Assembly: GCF_013155265.1 (NCBI RefSeq)
Contig: NZ_JABJXU010000009.1
Location: forward strand, 1-64,000
Origin: Enterococcus sp. MMGLQ5-1
Lineage (GTDB): Bacteria > Bacillota > Bacilli > Lactobacillales > Streptococcaceae
DNA: 64,000 bases
Reading direction: 5' to 3'
A program made the position numbers and the translations under genes. Position 1 is the stretch's first letter. Each line of letters opens with the position of its first letter. Positions 19,400 to 28,999 of the stretch are shown here, in pieces. The notes beneath the pieces are model-generated. The model did no database searches. It was given only the letters and a program-made list of their open reading frames with translations, and was not told the DNA's origin.

Positions 19400-20842
19400 A
19401 TGGGAATTAAAAATAAAGTAATGCTGATTACTTATGCTGACAGCTTGGGGGAAAATTTAAAGGACCTCGAAACCGTGCTTGTGGAAGAATTAAAGGGAGC
19501 CATTGGTGGTGTTCATCTTTTACCATTTTTTCCATCTACTGGTGATCGTGGATTTGCACCTACAGATTATCGAATTGTTGATTCTAAATTTGGTACATGG
19601 GATGATATCGAATCACTAGGTGAAAAGTACTATTTGATGTTTGATTTCATGGTAAATCATATTTCTAAGCAGAGTCCTGAGTTTAAGGATTTTAAGCTTA
19701 ATCATAATCAATCTGAATATGCTCATTTATTTATTAGATACGATGATTATTGGCCAGTTGGCAGACCTACAAAAGCAGATATTGATTTAATTTATAAACG
19801 CAAGGATAAAGCACCATTTCAAGAAGTTCATTTTGCGGATGGTTCAAAGGAAGAGGTTTGGAATACCTTTGGTGAGGAACAAATTGATTTGAATGTTAGT
19901 GCTGAGATTACCAAGCAATTTATCAAAAACACCTTAGAGCAGTTGATTAATCATGGCTGTGATATTGTTCGATTAGATGCATTTGCATATGCAGTCAAAA
20001 AATTAGATACAAATTGTTTCTTTGTGGAACCAGAAATTTGGGATTTATTAAATGAAATTCGAGAAATAACGATTGCTAAGGGTGCTGAAATTCTACCAGA
20101 AATTCATGAGCACTTTAGTATCCAGCATAAAATTGCGGACCATGATTTTTATATTTATGATTTTGCTCTACCAATGGTGACTCTTTATACATTGTATTCT
20201 GGCAAGACAAATCGTTTATCAGATTGGCTAAAAAAATCGCCAATGAAACAGTTTACAACTTTGGATACACATGATGGTATTGGGGTAGTTGATGCTAAGG
20301 ATATTTTAAGCGATGAGGAAACTTTGTATACTTCTGAAGAGCTTTACAAAGTTGGTGCGAATGTAAAGAAAATATTTTCATCAGAGGCCTATAATAATTT
20401 AGATATTTATCAGATAAATTCAACTTATTATTCTGCATTAGGTGATAATGATGACGCTTATCTTGCTGCAAGAGCCATCCAAATTTTTGCGCCAGGAATT
20501 CCACAAATTTACTATGTTGGCTTACTTGCTGGAAAAAATGATTTGGAATTACTTGAAGCTACTAAGGAAGGGCGAAATATTAATCGACATTATTATCAAA
20601 TGGATGAGATAAAAGTGGAATTAGAACGACCAGTTGTAAGAAAACTTCTAGATTTGCTTACATTTAGAAACGAATCTTCTGCTTTCGATTTACATGGGAC
20701 AATTGAAATAAGTACACCAAGTGAGCATGAAATTTTAATTCTTCGGTCAAATAAACAAAAAAATCAAAATGCATCACTATTATTGAATGCCCAAAGCTAT
20801 GCATTTACAATTAAGTCAAATGGAAAAGAATTGAAAATTTAA
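19400..20842 (+). CDS. gtfA: Sucrose phosphorylase (GH13)
   Basis: 480 aa, cytoplasmic, the usual length. Splits sucrose with phosphate to glucose-1-phosphate and fructose, saving ATP. Key residues visible: nucleophile Asp193 in IVRLDAFAY, acid/base Glu234 in ILPEIHEH, transition-state Asp in TLDTHDGIG, and DFMVNHIS early. The N-terminus [16 protein letters not shown] is typical of sucrose phosphorylase rather than amylases. AGGAGGGT precedes the ATG. It stands alone with its own terminator; the sugar importer about 6 kb downstream could supply its substrate. A sucrose-6-phosphate phosphorylase-type specificity cannot be excluded. Confidence 0.9.
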   Translation: MGIKNKVMLITYADSLGENLKDLETVLVEELKGAIGGVHLLPFFPSTGDRGFAPTDYRIVDSKFGTWDDIESLGEKYYLMFDFMVNHISKQSPEFKDFKLNHNQSEYAHLFIRYDDYWPVGRPTKADIDLIYKRKDKAPFQEVHFADGSKEEVWNTFGEEQIDLNVSAEITKQFIKNTLEQLINHGCDIVRLDAFAYAVKKLDTNCFFVEPEIWDLLNEIREITIAKGAEILPEIHEHFSIQHKIADHDFYIYDFALPMVTLYTLYSGKTNRLSDWLKKSPMKQFTTLDTHDGIGVVDAKDILSDEETLYTSEELYKVGANVKKIFSSEAYNNLDIYQINSTYYSALGDNDDAYLAARAIQIFAPGIPQIYYVGLLAGKNDLELLEATKEGRNINRHYYQMDEIKVELERPVVRKLLDLLTFRNESSAFDLHGTIEISTPSEHEILILRSNKQKNQNASLLLNAQSYAFTIKSNGKELKI

Positions 20843-20849
20843 TTTATCC

Positions 20850-20899
20850 AAAAAATAGTTTTCGCAAGATTAGTCAATCTTGTGTTGACTATTTTTTTA
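20850..20899 (+). terminator. Terminator of sucrose phosphorylase
   Basis: Two-tier hairpin: outer AAATAGT/ACTATTT and inner CAAGATT/AATCTTG with a 4-nt loop, then a T run. Confidence 0.85.
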
Positions 20900-21058
20900 C
20901 ATAATTTTTACAGAATACTTTAGGAGGGCATTCATTTTCAATTAGAAAAGCTTTCTAATTAGTTTAAATTAGTGTAAAATAGTATGATATTTTAAAAGTA
21001 AATTGAAAAGAATAATAAAAAGCAATATACGGCTTTTTGGGCTTATGAAGGGGTAGCA

Positions 21059-23245
21059 ATGTCAACTGAAAGATATGAAGAAGAGAATCATTTAAATTTT
21101 GTTTATCAAAAGTTGAAAAAAAAGGAAAGAGAAGTTGTTAAAGCATTAGCAGAGCATTCTGATTCTGGAAAACGTTACATGAATGAAATTACAGATGGCG
21201 TTTCGTTAGATATGACTGATTACAGTAATACTTTAGAAACCATGGCACAAGTTGAAATGAAAAATAGGGAGATTGACCAATTAAATTTAAAATATGATCA
21301 ATTAATTCGCTTAGAAGGCATTATTCAGCGTTTGCTTAAGACGGCCTATTTTGCCAGAATTGATGTTCAATTTGATGGTGAGGAGACAATTGAGAAATTT
21401 TATATTGGTAGTGATTCCTTCAAAGATGATGATGAAGATAATTTAGTTATTGACTGGCGAGCACCGATTGCTGAGCTATATTACAATCAGGATATGGGTG
21501 AAACCTCGTTTATCGCAAATCAAAGAGAAATTTCAGTTGATTTGCAGCTGCGTCGTCAATTTCAAATTGAATCGGACCGATTGATTGCCTATTTTGATAG
21601 TGCTGTTGCCATTCAAGATGAATTGTTATTAGAGGTGCTGTCTCAAAATAAGAGTGAATATATGCAGGATATTACTGCAACAATTCAGAAAGAACAAAAT
21701 CAAATTATTAGAGATGTAACAAGTCGAGTACTGTTAGTTAATGGTATTGCTGGTAGCGGTAAAACGTCTGCTGTTTTACAGAGAATTGCCTATCTATTAT
21801 ATCAATATCGGAATGAAGTTCGTAGTGAAGATATGTTACTGTTGGCGCCAAATCCCATTTTTTTAAAATATATTTCTCAAGTGCTGCCTGGTCTGGGAGA
21901 AAAGAATCCTCTTAATATGACGATGTACGGATTAATTCGTCAAAAATTATCTAGAGACTTTACTATGGCACCAGAGCAAAGGCAATTAGAAGTTGACAAT
22001 ATGTTGACAGAAACTAATAAAATTTTGAATTCAAAGGCCTTTTTTGATTTTATGACTCAGCAATCTCAAAATTTTGAAATTGATGTTGATTTTTTATTTG
22101 ATATTAAAAGAAATGAAAAGATATTATTTACCAAAGCAGATATTTTAAATGTCTATTGTGAAACGCCACAGCAAGCAAATTTTTCTGAAAAAACACAGAT
22201 AGTTGCTGAGAAATTATCAAATCTACTTCTCATGCGTCTAAGAGGTCAAGCAAAATCAGATAAAATGTATAATCGTATTCTTTCAATGAGTGAGGTTGAG
22301 CAAGAAAAATATTTTGGTCGATTAATTGAAAATAGCACTCGTCAAGAAGTAGAAAAATTAGCTTTTCAATATTTAACAAAACGTTATCGCAAGGTCAGAA
22401 CTCGTATCAAACAGTGTAAATGGTTGAATATAGAGGCACTGTTTAAAAAACTTTATCAGCAATATACAAACACGAATATTGACGTTAATTTTACAGAACT
22501 TGACATTGAGGTTGCAACAGTATTTGTAGTAATTGAACATTTATTTATGAAACCTTTAGTGCAAAATAATATTAAATTTGTTTTGGTGGATGAGGCTCAA
22601 GATTATTCTGAAATGCAAGTTGCTCTGCTAATTTCTCTTTTTAATCGCGCCAAATTTACTTTGCTTGGCGATGAGAACCAAGCAATCTTTGCAAGAAGTA
22701 TTGATTTTGAACAATTAAGTTCTCTTTTTCAAAAATTCGATTTACCAGTAGTTAGAAAGGATTTGTTAATTAGTTATCGCTCAAATGGTCCGATTACAGA
22801 GATTTTTAATCACCTAGCAAAGACTAAAAACATTGAGGTTGAGGCTGTTCAGGTTGATGGTGAGCCAGTTGTTTTTAGGCAATTTAATGATGGCGATGAT
22901 TACTTATTATACTTGACTGATATTTTACGAAAAATTGACAAAAATTCAAGTACTGTTGTTATAACTAAGTCAGTTAGTCAGGCACGCAAGCTTGAAAAAG
23001 TTTGTCAAGGAAAAATAATGTTTACACCACTAGATGAAATTAAAAAGCATGTACCAACCTCAGGGATCAGCTTCTTGCCGATTGGCTTAGCGAAAGGCTT
23101 GGAGTTTGATAATGTCATTATTCATAACGCCAATCAGATAAATTATCAAAATAATCGGGATCGTTTATTGCTTTATACGGCCGCTTCTCGTGCGATGAAA
23201 CGTTTATTTATTATATCAATTGGTCAACAGAGCGCCTTATTTTAA
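21059..23245 (+). CDS. helD: HelD-like RNA polymerase-recycling ATPase
   Basis: 728 aa superfamily 1 ATPase. The N-terminal 100 residues are a charged coiled coil (the arm that reaches into the RNA polymerase channel in HelD). Walker A GIAGSGKTS is near residue 228; Walker B LVDEAQDYSEM, LLGDENQAIF, LISYRSNGPI, and LAKGLEFDNVIIHN with YTAASRAMKRLFI are the remaining motifs. Members release stalled RNA polymerase from DNA; this length fits Gram-positive HelD rather than UvrD. GGGG about 6 nt upstream is a modest ribosome binding site. Single-gene unit. Confidence 0.85.
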   Translation: MSTERYEEENHLNFVYQKLKKKEREVVKALAEHSDSGKRYMNEITDGVSLDMTDYSNTLETMAQVEMKNREIDQLNLKYDQLIRLEGIIQRLLKTAYFARIDVQFDGEETIEKFYIGSDSFKDDDEDNLVIDWRAPIAELYYNQDMGETSFIANQREISVDLQLRRQFQIESDRLIAYFDSAVAIQDELLLEVLSQNKSEYMQDITATIQKEQNQIIRDVTSRVLLVNGIAGSGKTSAVLQRIAYLLYQYRNEVRSEDMLLLAPNPIFLKYISQVLPGLGEKNPLNMTMYGLIRQKLSRDFTMAPEQRQLEVDNMLTETNKILNSKAFFDFMTQQSQNFEIDVDFLFDIKRNEKILFTKADILNVYCETPQQANFSEKTQIVAEKLSNLLLMRLRGQAKSDKMYNRILSMSEVEQEKYFGRLIENSTRQEVEKLAFQYLTKRYRKVRTRIKQCKWLNIEALFKKLYQQYTNTNIDVNFTELDIEVATVFVVIEHLFMKPLVQNNIKFVLVDEAQDYSEMQVALLISLFNRAKFTLLGDENQAIFARSIDFEQLSSLFQKFDLPVVRKDLLISYRSNGPITEIFNHLAKTKNIEVEAVQVDGEPVVFRQFNDGDDYLLYLTDILRKIDKNSSTVVITKSVSQARKLEKVCQGKIMFTPLDEIKKHVPTSGISFLPIGLAKGLEFDNVIIHNANQINYQNNRDRLLLYTAASRAMKRLFIISIGQQSALF

Positions 23246-23306
23246 TTGTAATAATCAATTTACAATTCATTGACGAACTTAGTTAGACTTTTAACTTATT
23301 TTATCG

Positions 23307-23312
23307 TATAAT
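23307..23312 (+). promoter_or_regulatory. Putative queT -10 element
   Basis: TATAAT 22 nt before the riboswitch; the -35 (TAGACT at 23284-23289, 17 bp upstream) is weak. Confidence 0.45.
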
Positions 23313-23333
23313 TACATTTGCTGTTTAGCCAGC

Positions 23334-23391
23334 CTCTTATCACTTCACTTCTTTGGATAAGAGAATAAACTACATTAAGGTAGTAAAGGAG
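23334..23391 (+). promoter_or_regulatory. preQ1-II (COG4708-type) riboswitch
   Basis: P1 stem CTCTTATC (23334-23341) with GATAAGAG (23356-23363). The loop contains CTTCTTT (23348-23354), which can pair with the Shine-Dalgarno AAAGGAG (23385-23391) to form the pseudoknot. A small extra hairpin, ACTAC/GTAGT (23369-23384), lies just before it. This is the architecture of the class II preQ1 riboswitch: ligand binding hides the ribosome binding site. The downstream gene is queT, the expected target. Confidence 0.8.
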
Positions 23392-23397
23392 ATTTAA

Positions 23398-23886
23398 ATG
23401 AATAATCAAAATTTGCAGCAGCTATTAAAAATGGCTATTGTAACTGCACTATATGTTGTAATTACAATTGTTTTAGCACCAATTAGTTATGGAATGATAC
23501 AAATTAGACTATCCGAGTCTTTTAATCATTTAGTTTTATATAATAAAAAATATCTTTATGCTATTACGCTTGGTGTGTGTTTGGCTAACTTTTATCAGTA
23601 TGGATTAATTGATGTATTAGTTGGTGGTAGTGCGACCTTTATATTTTTATCAATTGCTTTGATTGTAACAAAGAATGTTAAGGATATGTGGCGAAAGCAG
23701 CTAATTACTTCTTTTTTAATGGCTATGTCAATGTTTACAATTGCGCTTGAATTAAAAATAATGGGGATGGAAACACACGGCTTTTGGCTGGTCTTTTTAG
23801 CTATGGCTTTAGGTGAATTCATTGCGATGATTGTTGGTTCATTTATTATTCGAGCTGTAGCAAGAGTGATAGATTTTAAGGAATAA
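23398..23886 (+). CDS. queT: Queuosine precursor ECF transporter S component (QueT)
   Basis: 162 aa with about five membrane segments. Substrate-binding membrane subunit that works with a shared ECF energizing module to import preQ1/preQ0 or queuine. The motif MIQIRLSESFNHLVLYNKKY is characteristic of QueT. The shared EcfA1/A2/T genes are not in the window. A preQ1-II riboswitch immediately precedes it, and queG at 49,259 gives a matching late step in queuosine synthesis. Confidence 0.9.
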   Translation: MNNQNLQQLLKMAIVTALYVVITIVLAPISYGMIQIRLSESFNHLVLYNKKYLYAITLGVCLANFYQYGLIDVLVGGSATFIFLSIALIVTKNVKDMWRKQLITSFLMAMSMFTIALELKIMGMETHGFWLVFLAMALGEFIAMIVGSFIIRAVARVIDFKE

Positions 23887-23973
23887 TTTTTCAAATTTTA
23901 TTAGACACTGAAAATTTAAAATGATAAGATATCAGTTGGAGTAACATTGTTTATTTCCAGCTGTATATATTTA

Positions 23974-24059
23974 GCGGAGATGGCGGAATTGGCAGACGCG
24001 CAAGACTAAGGATCTTGTGACCTACTTTGGTCGTGAGGGTTCAAGTCCCTTTCTCCGCA
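23974..24059 (+). tRNA. tRNA-Leu (anticodon AAG)
   Basis: 86-nt class II tRNA: acceptor GCGGAGA/TCTCCGC, anticodon loop CTAAGGA reading CTT codons, a long variable arm (about TGACCTACTTTGGTCGT), T loop TTCAAGT, discriminator A. No encoded CCA. Confidence 0.95.
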
Positions 24060-24066
24060 TGGCTTG

Positions 24067-24093
24067 AGACGACTTTTTAAGTCGTCTTTTTTG
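24067..24093 (+). terminator. Terminator of tRNA-Leu
   Basis: 9-bp stem AGACGACTT / AAGTCGTCT, 3-nt loop, T run. Confidence 0.9.
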
Positions 24094-24557
24094 TTTGGAG
24101 TAATTAAAAGTTATTAATTATTTTTTTATAAATACAATCTAATTTATCTGCTAAATCTTTTTGAATATTTGAATAGAGAGGTGAATAAATATCAATTATT
24201 GCTTTTATTGAAGTATAATCCAAGTGTATTTTGATTACATGATTGTCTTCTTTTGGTTAGTTAGTAAATTAGCAAAATGCTTTAAAAGTTCATTATTGAT
24301 GGCGATAATTGGTAGGAAACTGCTATGGTTATATCGTCTTTAGTTCTTTAATTTATTGTAATAGCCGTTTATCATTTACAAATAACTGTATGCGTTATCA
24401 TTTGAAACTTTAATTCTTAAAAACTATAATGAATATATGTATAAAGTTTAACGATTGCCTGTACCCTTATTAAGTTGAAAAGACGTTTGTTATGCGATCG
24501 AAATAGAATTATGTGAGATAGTCAGAAAATTTAAAGAGTCATTAACTAGGAGAAAAA
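24094..24557. other. 464-bp gap, no convincing gene
   Basis: The only coding-like trace is an open frame on the minus strand (24104-24256, about 50 codons, containing DIYSPLYSNIQKDLADKL) with no start codon or ribosome binding site. It could be the end of a decayed gene or chance. The right end holds AGGAG for the LacI-type regulator. No strong promoter or hairpin was recognised. Confidence 0.4.
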
Positions 24558-25529
24558 ATGAAAATAACAATGAAAGATGTCGCCAAAAAAGCAGGAGTGG
24601 GAGTTGGAACTGTTTCCCGTGTTGTTAATGGTGTAAAAGTTAAGGCTAGCACTTATGAAAAAGTTCATGCAGCAATTGAATCTTTAAACTATGAACCTGA
24701 TGAATATGCAAGAGGCCTAAAGACAAATCGCAGTAATACAATTGCTTTAATTATACCAACAATTTGGCATCCCTTTTTCTCAAAGTTTGCCTATTATGTT
24801 GAAGAGGCACTGAGCGAGAAAAAGTATAAATTATATCTATGCAACGCTGATGGTAGACCAGAAAAAGAGGCAGAATATATACAGATGAATAAACAGAATA
24901 AAGTCGATGGTATTATTGCGATTACTTATTCTGATATCGATCAATTTATTTCTTCAAACTTACCTTTAGTTAGCATTGACCGACATTTTTCAGACGAAGT
25001 TGCTTATGTCGTTGCTGATAATTATCGAGGAGGACAGATTGCTGCAAATAAATTAATTGAGTTTGGCTGTCATAATTTAGCATATATCGGTGGCACTTCA
25101 CCCTATCCAAATGAAACAAATGACCGAAAGGCAGCATTTTATGAAGTTTGTAAAAAGAATCATTTTCCAGTTAAAATATTAGATATGCCGGAGCCAATTA
25201 GTGATTTACATGAGCAATTAAATCATTTTTTATCAATTAATTCGGAAATTGATGGCATTTTTACGATTAATGATTTTATGGCCTTAAATGTGATTAAGGT
25301 GATGAAGCAATTTGGAAAAACAGCACCTAAGGATTATCAAATTATTGGTTTTGATGGGGTTAAGATGGCTTGCGAAACTGATTATGTTGTTTCAACTATT
25401 GTTCAGCCGCTTAAAGAAATGGCAGAGGCGTCAGTTGAAATCTTACTGAAAAAAATATTTAATGAACCTACTGAGCAAAGAGTGGTATTCCCAGTTCATT
25501 TTCATTCTGGTGGGACAACTATTTTATGA
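24558..25529 (+). CDS. LacI family transcriptional regulator
   Basis: 323 aa. N-terminal helix-turn-helix and hinge (MKDVAKKAGVGVGTVSRVVNG, then LNYEPDEYARGLK) followed by a periplasmic-binding-protein-like sensor domain with the usual DGIIAITYSD and GFDGVKMA segments. It lies directly before the sugar ABC importer and GH32 genes, on the same strand but with a separate consensus promoter between, so it probably represses them and responds to the imported sugar. Two LacI/cre-like operators flank that region. Its ribosome binding site is AGGAG. Confidence 0.9.
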   Translation: MKITMKDVAKKAGVGVGTVSRVVNGVKVKASTYEKVHAAIESLNYEPDEYARGLKTNRSNTIALIIPTIWHPFFSKFAYYVEEALSEKKYKLYLCNADGRPEKEAEYIQMNKQNKVDGIIAITYSDIDQFISSNLPLVSIDRHFSDEVAYVVADNYRGGQIAANKLIEFGCHNLAYIGGTSPYPNETNDRKAAFYEVCKKNHFPVKILDMPEPISDLHEQLNHFLSINSEIDGIFTINDFMALNVIKVMKQFGKTAPKDYQIIGFDGVKMACETDYVVSTIVQPLKEMAEASVEILLKKIFNEPTEQRVVFPVHFHSGGTTIL

Positions 25530-25556
25530 TTTTAATAATTTTTTTAAAAAAAGGGA

Positions 25557-25652
25557 TTGACAGCTTTTTTTTGAAATGATATATTTATCCTATCAAAGAA
25601 AACGCTTTCAATACCGATTTAATTTTTTTTGCTTAGTTTTGGAAACGTTTCA
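25557..25652 (+). promoter_or_regulatory. Promoter and two operators of the sugar importer operon
   Basis: TTGACA (25557-25562), 17 bp, TATATT (25580-25585). Operator 1, AGAAAACGCTTTCA (25597-25610), lies just downstream of the start; operator 2, TGGAAACGTTTCA (25640-25652), lies before the ribosome binding site. Both match the LacI/CcpA operator type, so the local LacI protein, CcpA or both could act here. Confidence 0.75.
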
Positions 25653-25671
25653 ATAAAGTAGGGGGAAATAA

Positions 25672-26994
25672 ATGTTCAAAAAAATGTTAAAGCTTTCATC
25701 AGTTATGGTACTAAGTGTTGCTCTATTGGCTGGCTGCGGAAATGGGAGTAAAAAAACGGATTCTGCAGACGATAAAGATCCAGGAAGCGTAAAGGTTTGG
25801 GTACAATTTTCTGATGAAACGGCAGAAGGAAAAGCTTGGCAAGAAGTTGTTGATAATTTTAATAAAGAGTTTAAAGGTAAATACAAGGTTTCAACAGAGT
25901 ATATTCCAAGGAGTGGCAGTGGGGGCGGCTATGAAGATAAGGTTAATGCTGCTGTTACAACCAATACATTACCAGATATAATTACTTTAGACGGGCCAAA
26001 TGTTGCTGCCTATGCTGATTCTGGAGTGATTGCACCATTAGATGAATATTTGGAAGATGCTGATATGGATGATGTTTTAGATAGTATTAAGCAACAGGGT
26101 ACCTATGATGGTAAATTTTATGCATTCGGCTATTCAGAATCAAGTGTTGGTGTTTACTATAATAAGAAAATGTTTGCTGACGCTGGTATTTCAGAATCTG
26201 AATTACCAACTTTAGACCAGCCGTGGACTTGGACTGAATTTCAAGCCGTTTGTAAAAAAGTGACGGATAAGTATAAAACACCAGCGATTGATATTTGTTT
26301 AAATTCCAAGGATGAAATGTTAACTTATGCTTATACACCATTTGTTTGGTCTAATGGTGGAGATGTCGTAAATGCTGATGGCACCAAAGCAGAAGGCTAC
26401 TTCAATGAAGCTAAAAGTGTTGAAGCTTTACAATTTATTCAGGACTTAGTTAAGAAAGGGTATACCACTAATTCACCAATTGAAAAAGGGTTCCAAAGTG
26501 GTGAATATTCAATGTATTTAAGTGGTTCATGGACAATTGCTGAGATGGCCGAAAGCTATCCAGATGTAGAATATGGCATTTTACCTTATCCAGTTTCAGA
26601 TACAACTAAAGAATTAGTTTCACCATCTGGTTCATGGGCACTAGGGATGACTCAAAAGACTAAGAAAACAGAAGCAGCTTCTGAATTTATTAAATATGCT
26701 ACAAATACTGAATCAAGCAAAATTTTAAGCTTAGGAAATAGTGTTTTGCCAATCCGTAATTCAACTATTGAATTAATCAAAGATGAAGTATCAGCTGAAA
26801 TGCGTTTCTTAATGGAGCAAAATCAAAAATCGGCACATGCTCGGCCAGTGGTTGTGGCCTATCCACAAGTAACTCGTGCTTTCCAGCAAGCAGCACAGGA
26901 TGTTAGCTATTATGAAGAAAACAAGGATGTTCAAAAAGTAGCGGATACTCGAGCAGCAGAAATGCAAAAAGCAATTGATGAATCATTAAAATAA
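25672..26994 (+). CDS. Sugar ABC transporter substrate-binding lipoprotein
   Basis: 440 aa. Lipoprotein signal peptide with lipobox LLAGC (Cys22), then a type 1 extracellular sugar-binding domain (SVKVWVQFSDE, PDIITLDGPNVAAYADSG, YYNKKMFADAG). Membrane-anchored receptor for the two permeases encoded downstream. With a GH32 hydrolase in the operon the cargo is most likely sucrose or a short fructo-oligosaccharide. The gap to the first permease is unusually long (241 bp). Confidence 0.88.
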   Translation: MFKKMLKLSSVMVLSVALLAGCGNGSKKTDSADDKDPGSVKVWVQFSDETAEGKAWQEVVDNFNKEFKGKYKVSTEYIPRSGSGGGYEDKVNAAVTTNTLPDIITLDGPNVAAYADSGVIAPLDEYLEDADMDDVLDSIKQQGTYDGKFYAFGYSESSVGVYYNKKMFADAGISESELPTLDQPWTWTEFQAVCKKVTDKYKTPAIDICLNSKDEMLTYAYTPFVWSNGGDVVNADGTKAEGYFNEAKSVEALQFIQDLVKKGYTTNSPIEKGFQSGEYSMYLSGSWTIAEMAESYPDVEYGILPYPVSDTTKELVSPSGSWALGMTQKTKKTEAASEFIKYATNTESSKILSLGNSVLPIRNSTIELIKDEVSAEMRFLMEQNQKSAHARPVVVAYPQVTRAFQQAAQDVSYYEENKDVQKVADTRAAEMQKAIDESLK

Positions 26995-27235
26995 TAGTTA
27001 TTTTACAATCAGAGGCGGAGTTAAATAATGCTCAGGCCTCTGAATTTATCTAAAGCAATTTAGCCCATGATTGCTAAGCAGTCATTAGAGTTTTTTAGTC
27101 AATCTAGCTTATCACCCGCTACGCTTAGGAAAAAAATAGATTTCATTTTTGCAAAGACCACAAAATTGAAATTTCCTATTCTCTTATGGCGCTGAATGCG
27201 GTTGAACGGTTTTTAGTAAGTAAAAGGAGGAGCAG
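26995..27235 (+). other. Intercistronic gap in the sugar operon
   Basis: Contains a 7-bp hairpin CAGAGGC/GCCTCTG (27010-27042, 19-nt loop) without a T run, which may act as an mRNA-stabilising or partial terminator element after the binding-protein gene. The remainder shows no gene. GGAGG precedes the permease start. Confidence 0.4.
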
Positions 27236-28111
27236 ATGAACACAAAACCAACATTAAAAGAAAATATGGTCGGATATAGTTTTTTAGCACCAGCACTTAT
27301 TTTATTAATTACCTTTTTAATTGTTCCCGTTGGAAAAGTAATTTATTATGCATTTACTGATTATTATTTATTAACCCCCGAGGCGACTAATTTTATTGGT
27401 TTTGAAAATTTCAAGAAATTGTTTAATGACCCGTTGTTCATAAAAAGTATTTGGAATACTGCTAAATTTGTCGTTTGGATTATTCCAGTTCAGCTTGGGG
27501 CAGCACTTGGGATGGCTTTAATTATTAATAAGCAGCGGAAAGGTAATCTATTTTTTAAAGTAGCTTTCTTCGCACCTGTAGTTATGAGTTTAGTTGTTAT
27601 TTCAATTTTATGGCTCTATTTGTTAAATCCAAATCAAGGCTTGATTAATGCCTTGCTTGGTAAAGTTGGTATAGCTGCTCAACCCTTCTTAACCAGTCCA
27701 AAGCAAGCGATGTACACGATTGTCTTTGTCTCAGCTTGGCAGGGTGCTGGATATCAAATGTTGTTATTATTAGCAGGGATGCAAAATATTCCACAAGATG
27801 TCTATGAAGCAGCTGAAATTGACGGTTTTTCAAAATTTCAACAATTTTTATATATTACTATGCCTTTATTAAAACCGACTGCAATTTTCGTTTTATTAAC
27901 GACCTTGATTTCAGCATTTAAGCTCTTAATTCAGCCAATGGTTATGACACAAGGCGGACCGATGGATTCGACAATGACGATGGTTTATTATATTTACCAA
28001 AAAGGTTTTACCGACAGAATGGTGGGTTACTCAAGCTCAATTGCGCTAATTTTCACAACTTTAATTGGCTTAATTACAGTTGCGCAGCGCAAGTTAGTTA
28101 AGGAGGACTAG
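27236..28111 (+). CDS. Sugar ABC transporter permease 1
   Basis: 291 aa MalF-type permease with six membrane segments. The cytoplasmic EAA loop is seen as VYEAAEIDGFSKFQQFLYITMPLLKP. It forms the membrane channel with the next gene (3 bp gap). AGGAGG precedes the ATG. Confidence 0.92.
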   Translation: MNTKPTLKENMVGYSFLAPALILLITFLIVPVGKVIYYAFTDYYLLTPEATNFIGFENFKKLFNDPLFIKSIWNTAKFVVWIIPVQLGAALGMALIINKQRKGNLFFKVAFFAPVVMSLVVISILWLYLLNPNQGLINALLGKVGIAAQPFLTSPKQAMYTIVFVSAWQGAGYQMLLLLAGMQNIPQDVYEAAEIDGFSKFQQFLYITMPLLKPTAIFVLLTTLISAFKLLIQPMVMTQGGPMDSTMTMVYYIYQKGFTDRMVGYSSSIALIFTTLIGLITVAQRKLVKED

Positions 28112-28114
28112 AAA

Positions 28115-28963
28115 ATGAAACAAAAATTTGGACCATTAATGGTATTTGAATATATTTTGTTATTTCTATTAGCCGCATTATTTATTTTTCCAATGCTTTG
28201 GATGGTTGTTTCGGCTATGAAGCCTGCCAGCGATGTTTATGGTAATTTAACTTCAATTAAAGCCTTTTTACCTAGTGCACATCCAGCTCAATGGTTTGAT
28301 ACTTTTAAGGAGGTATTCGGACGCTTTACGATTGTGACTTATCTAGGCAATAGTATTTTTTATGGGCTAACCTTTGCTTTTGGTTCAGTGATTATTAATT
28401 CTTTAGCAGGTTTTGCCTTTGCTAAAATCAATTTTTCAGGAAAAAAAATTATTTTTGGCATCCTACTTGCTTTGCTAATTATTCCGATGGAAACAGTCTT
28501 GATTCCACAGTTTACAATTGTCAATTCATTAGGCTTAGTTAATACACGTTTAGCAGTTGTTTTACCAGCGATGGCAAGTGTTTTCAATATTTATCTATTT
28601 CGAAATTTCTTTATTGCGGTACCAGAAGAATTGATTGAGTCCGCTAAACTAGACGGGGCAAGTATATTAAAAATATTTATTAAGATCATGTTGCCAATGT
28701 CAAAACCAGCAATTGCCACAGTCGGTGTCTTATCATTTATTGGTAGCTGGAATGACTATATCTGGCCGTTGATGGTTTTAACTGATCGCAGTAAGTTTTC
28801 TATGCAGGTTGCAATTACGACGATTAATACAACTCAGCCTGTCTATATTAATCAGGTAATGGCAGTCTTAACAATTTCAACAATTCCATTAATCATTGTT
28901 TATATTGCTGCTCAAAAGTATATTTTACAAGGCTTAGGCGGATCTGGAACTGGGATTAAGTAA
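28115..28963 (+). CDS. Sugar ABC transporter permease 2
   Basis: 282 aa MalG-type permease, six membrane segments. EAA loop: ELIESAKLDGASILKIFIKIMLPMSKP. GGAGG ends inside the preceding gene. No ATPase gene is found in this cluster, so a shared ATPase (MsmK/MalK type) from elsewhere must power the importer. Confidence 0.92.
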   Translation: MKQKFGPLMVFEYILLFLLAALFIFPMLWMVVSAMKPASDVYGNLTSIKAFLPSAHPAQWFDTFKEVFGRFTIVTYLGNSIFYGLTFAFGSVIINSLAGFAFAKINFSGKKIIFGILLALLIIPMETVLIPQFTIVNSLGLVNTRLAVVLPAMASVFNIYLFRNFFIAVPEELIESAKLDGASILKIFIKIMLPMSKPAIATVGVLSFIGSWNDYIWPLMVLTDRSKFSMQVAITTINTTQPVYINQVMAVLTISTIPLIIVYIAAQKYILQGLGGSGTGIK

Positions 28964-28999
28964 TGTTTAATAATTAATAGAAAGGTTCAAGGAAAAAAT

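Noticed and set aside
23595-23894. 99-codon antisense open frame over queT
   Set aside because: It mirrors the queT membrane protein, has no ribosome binding site, and its sequence looks like a complement of membrane segments.
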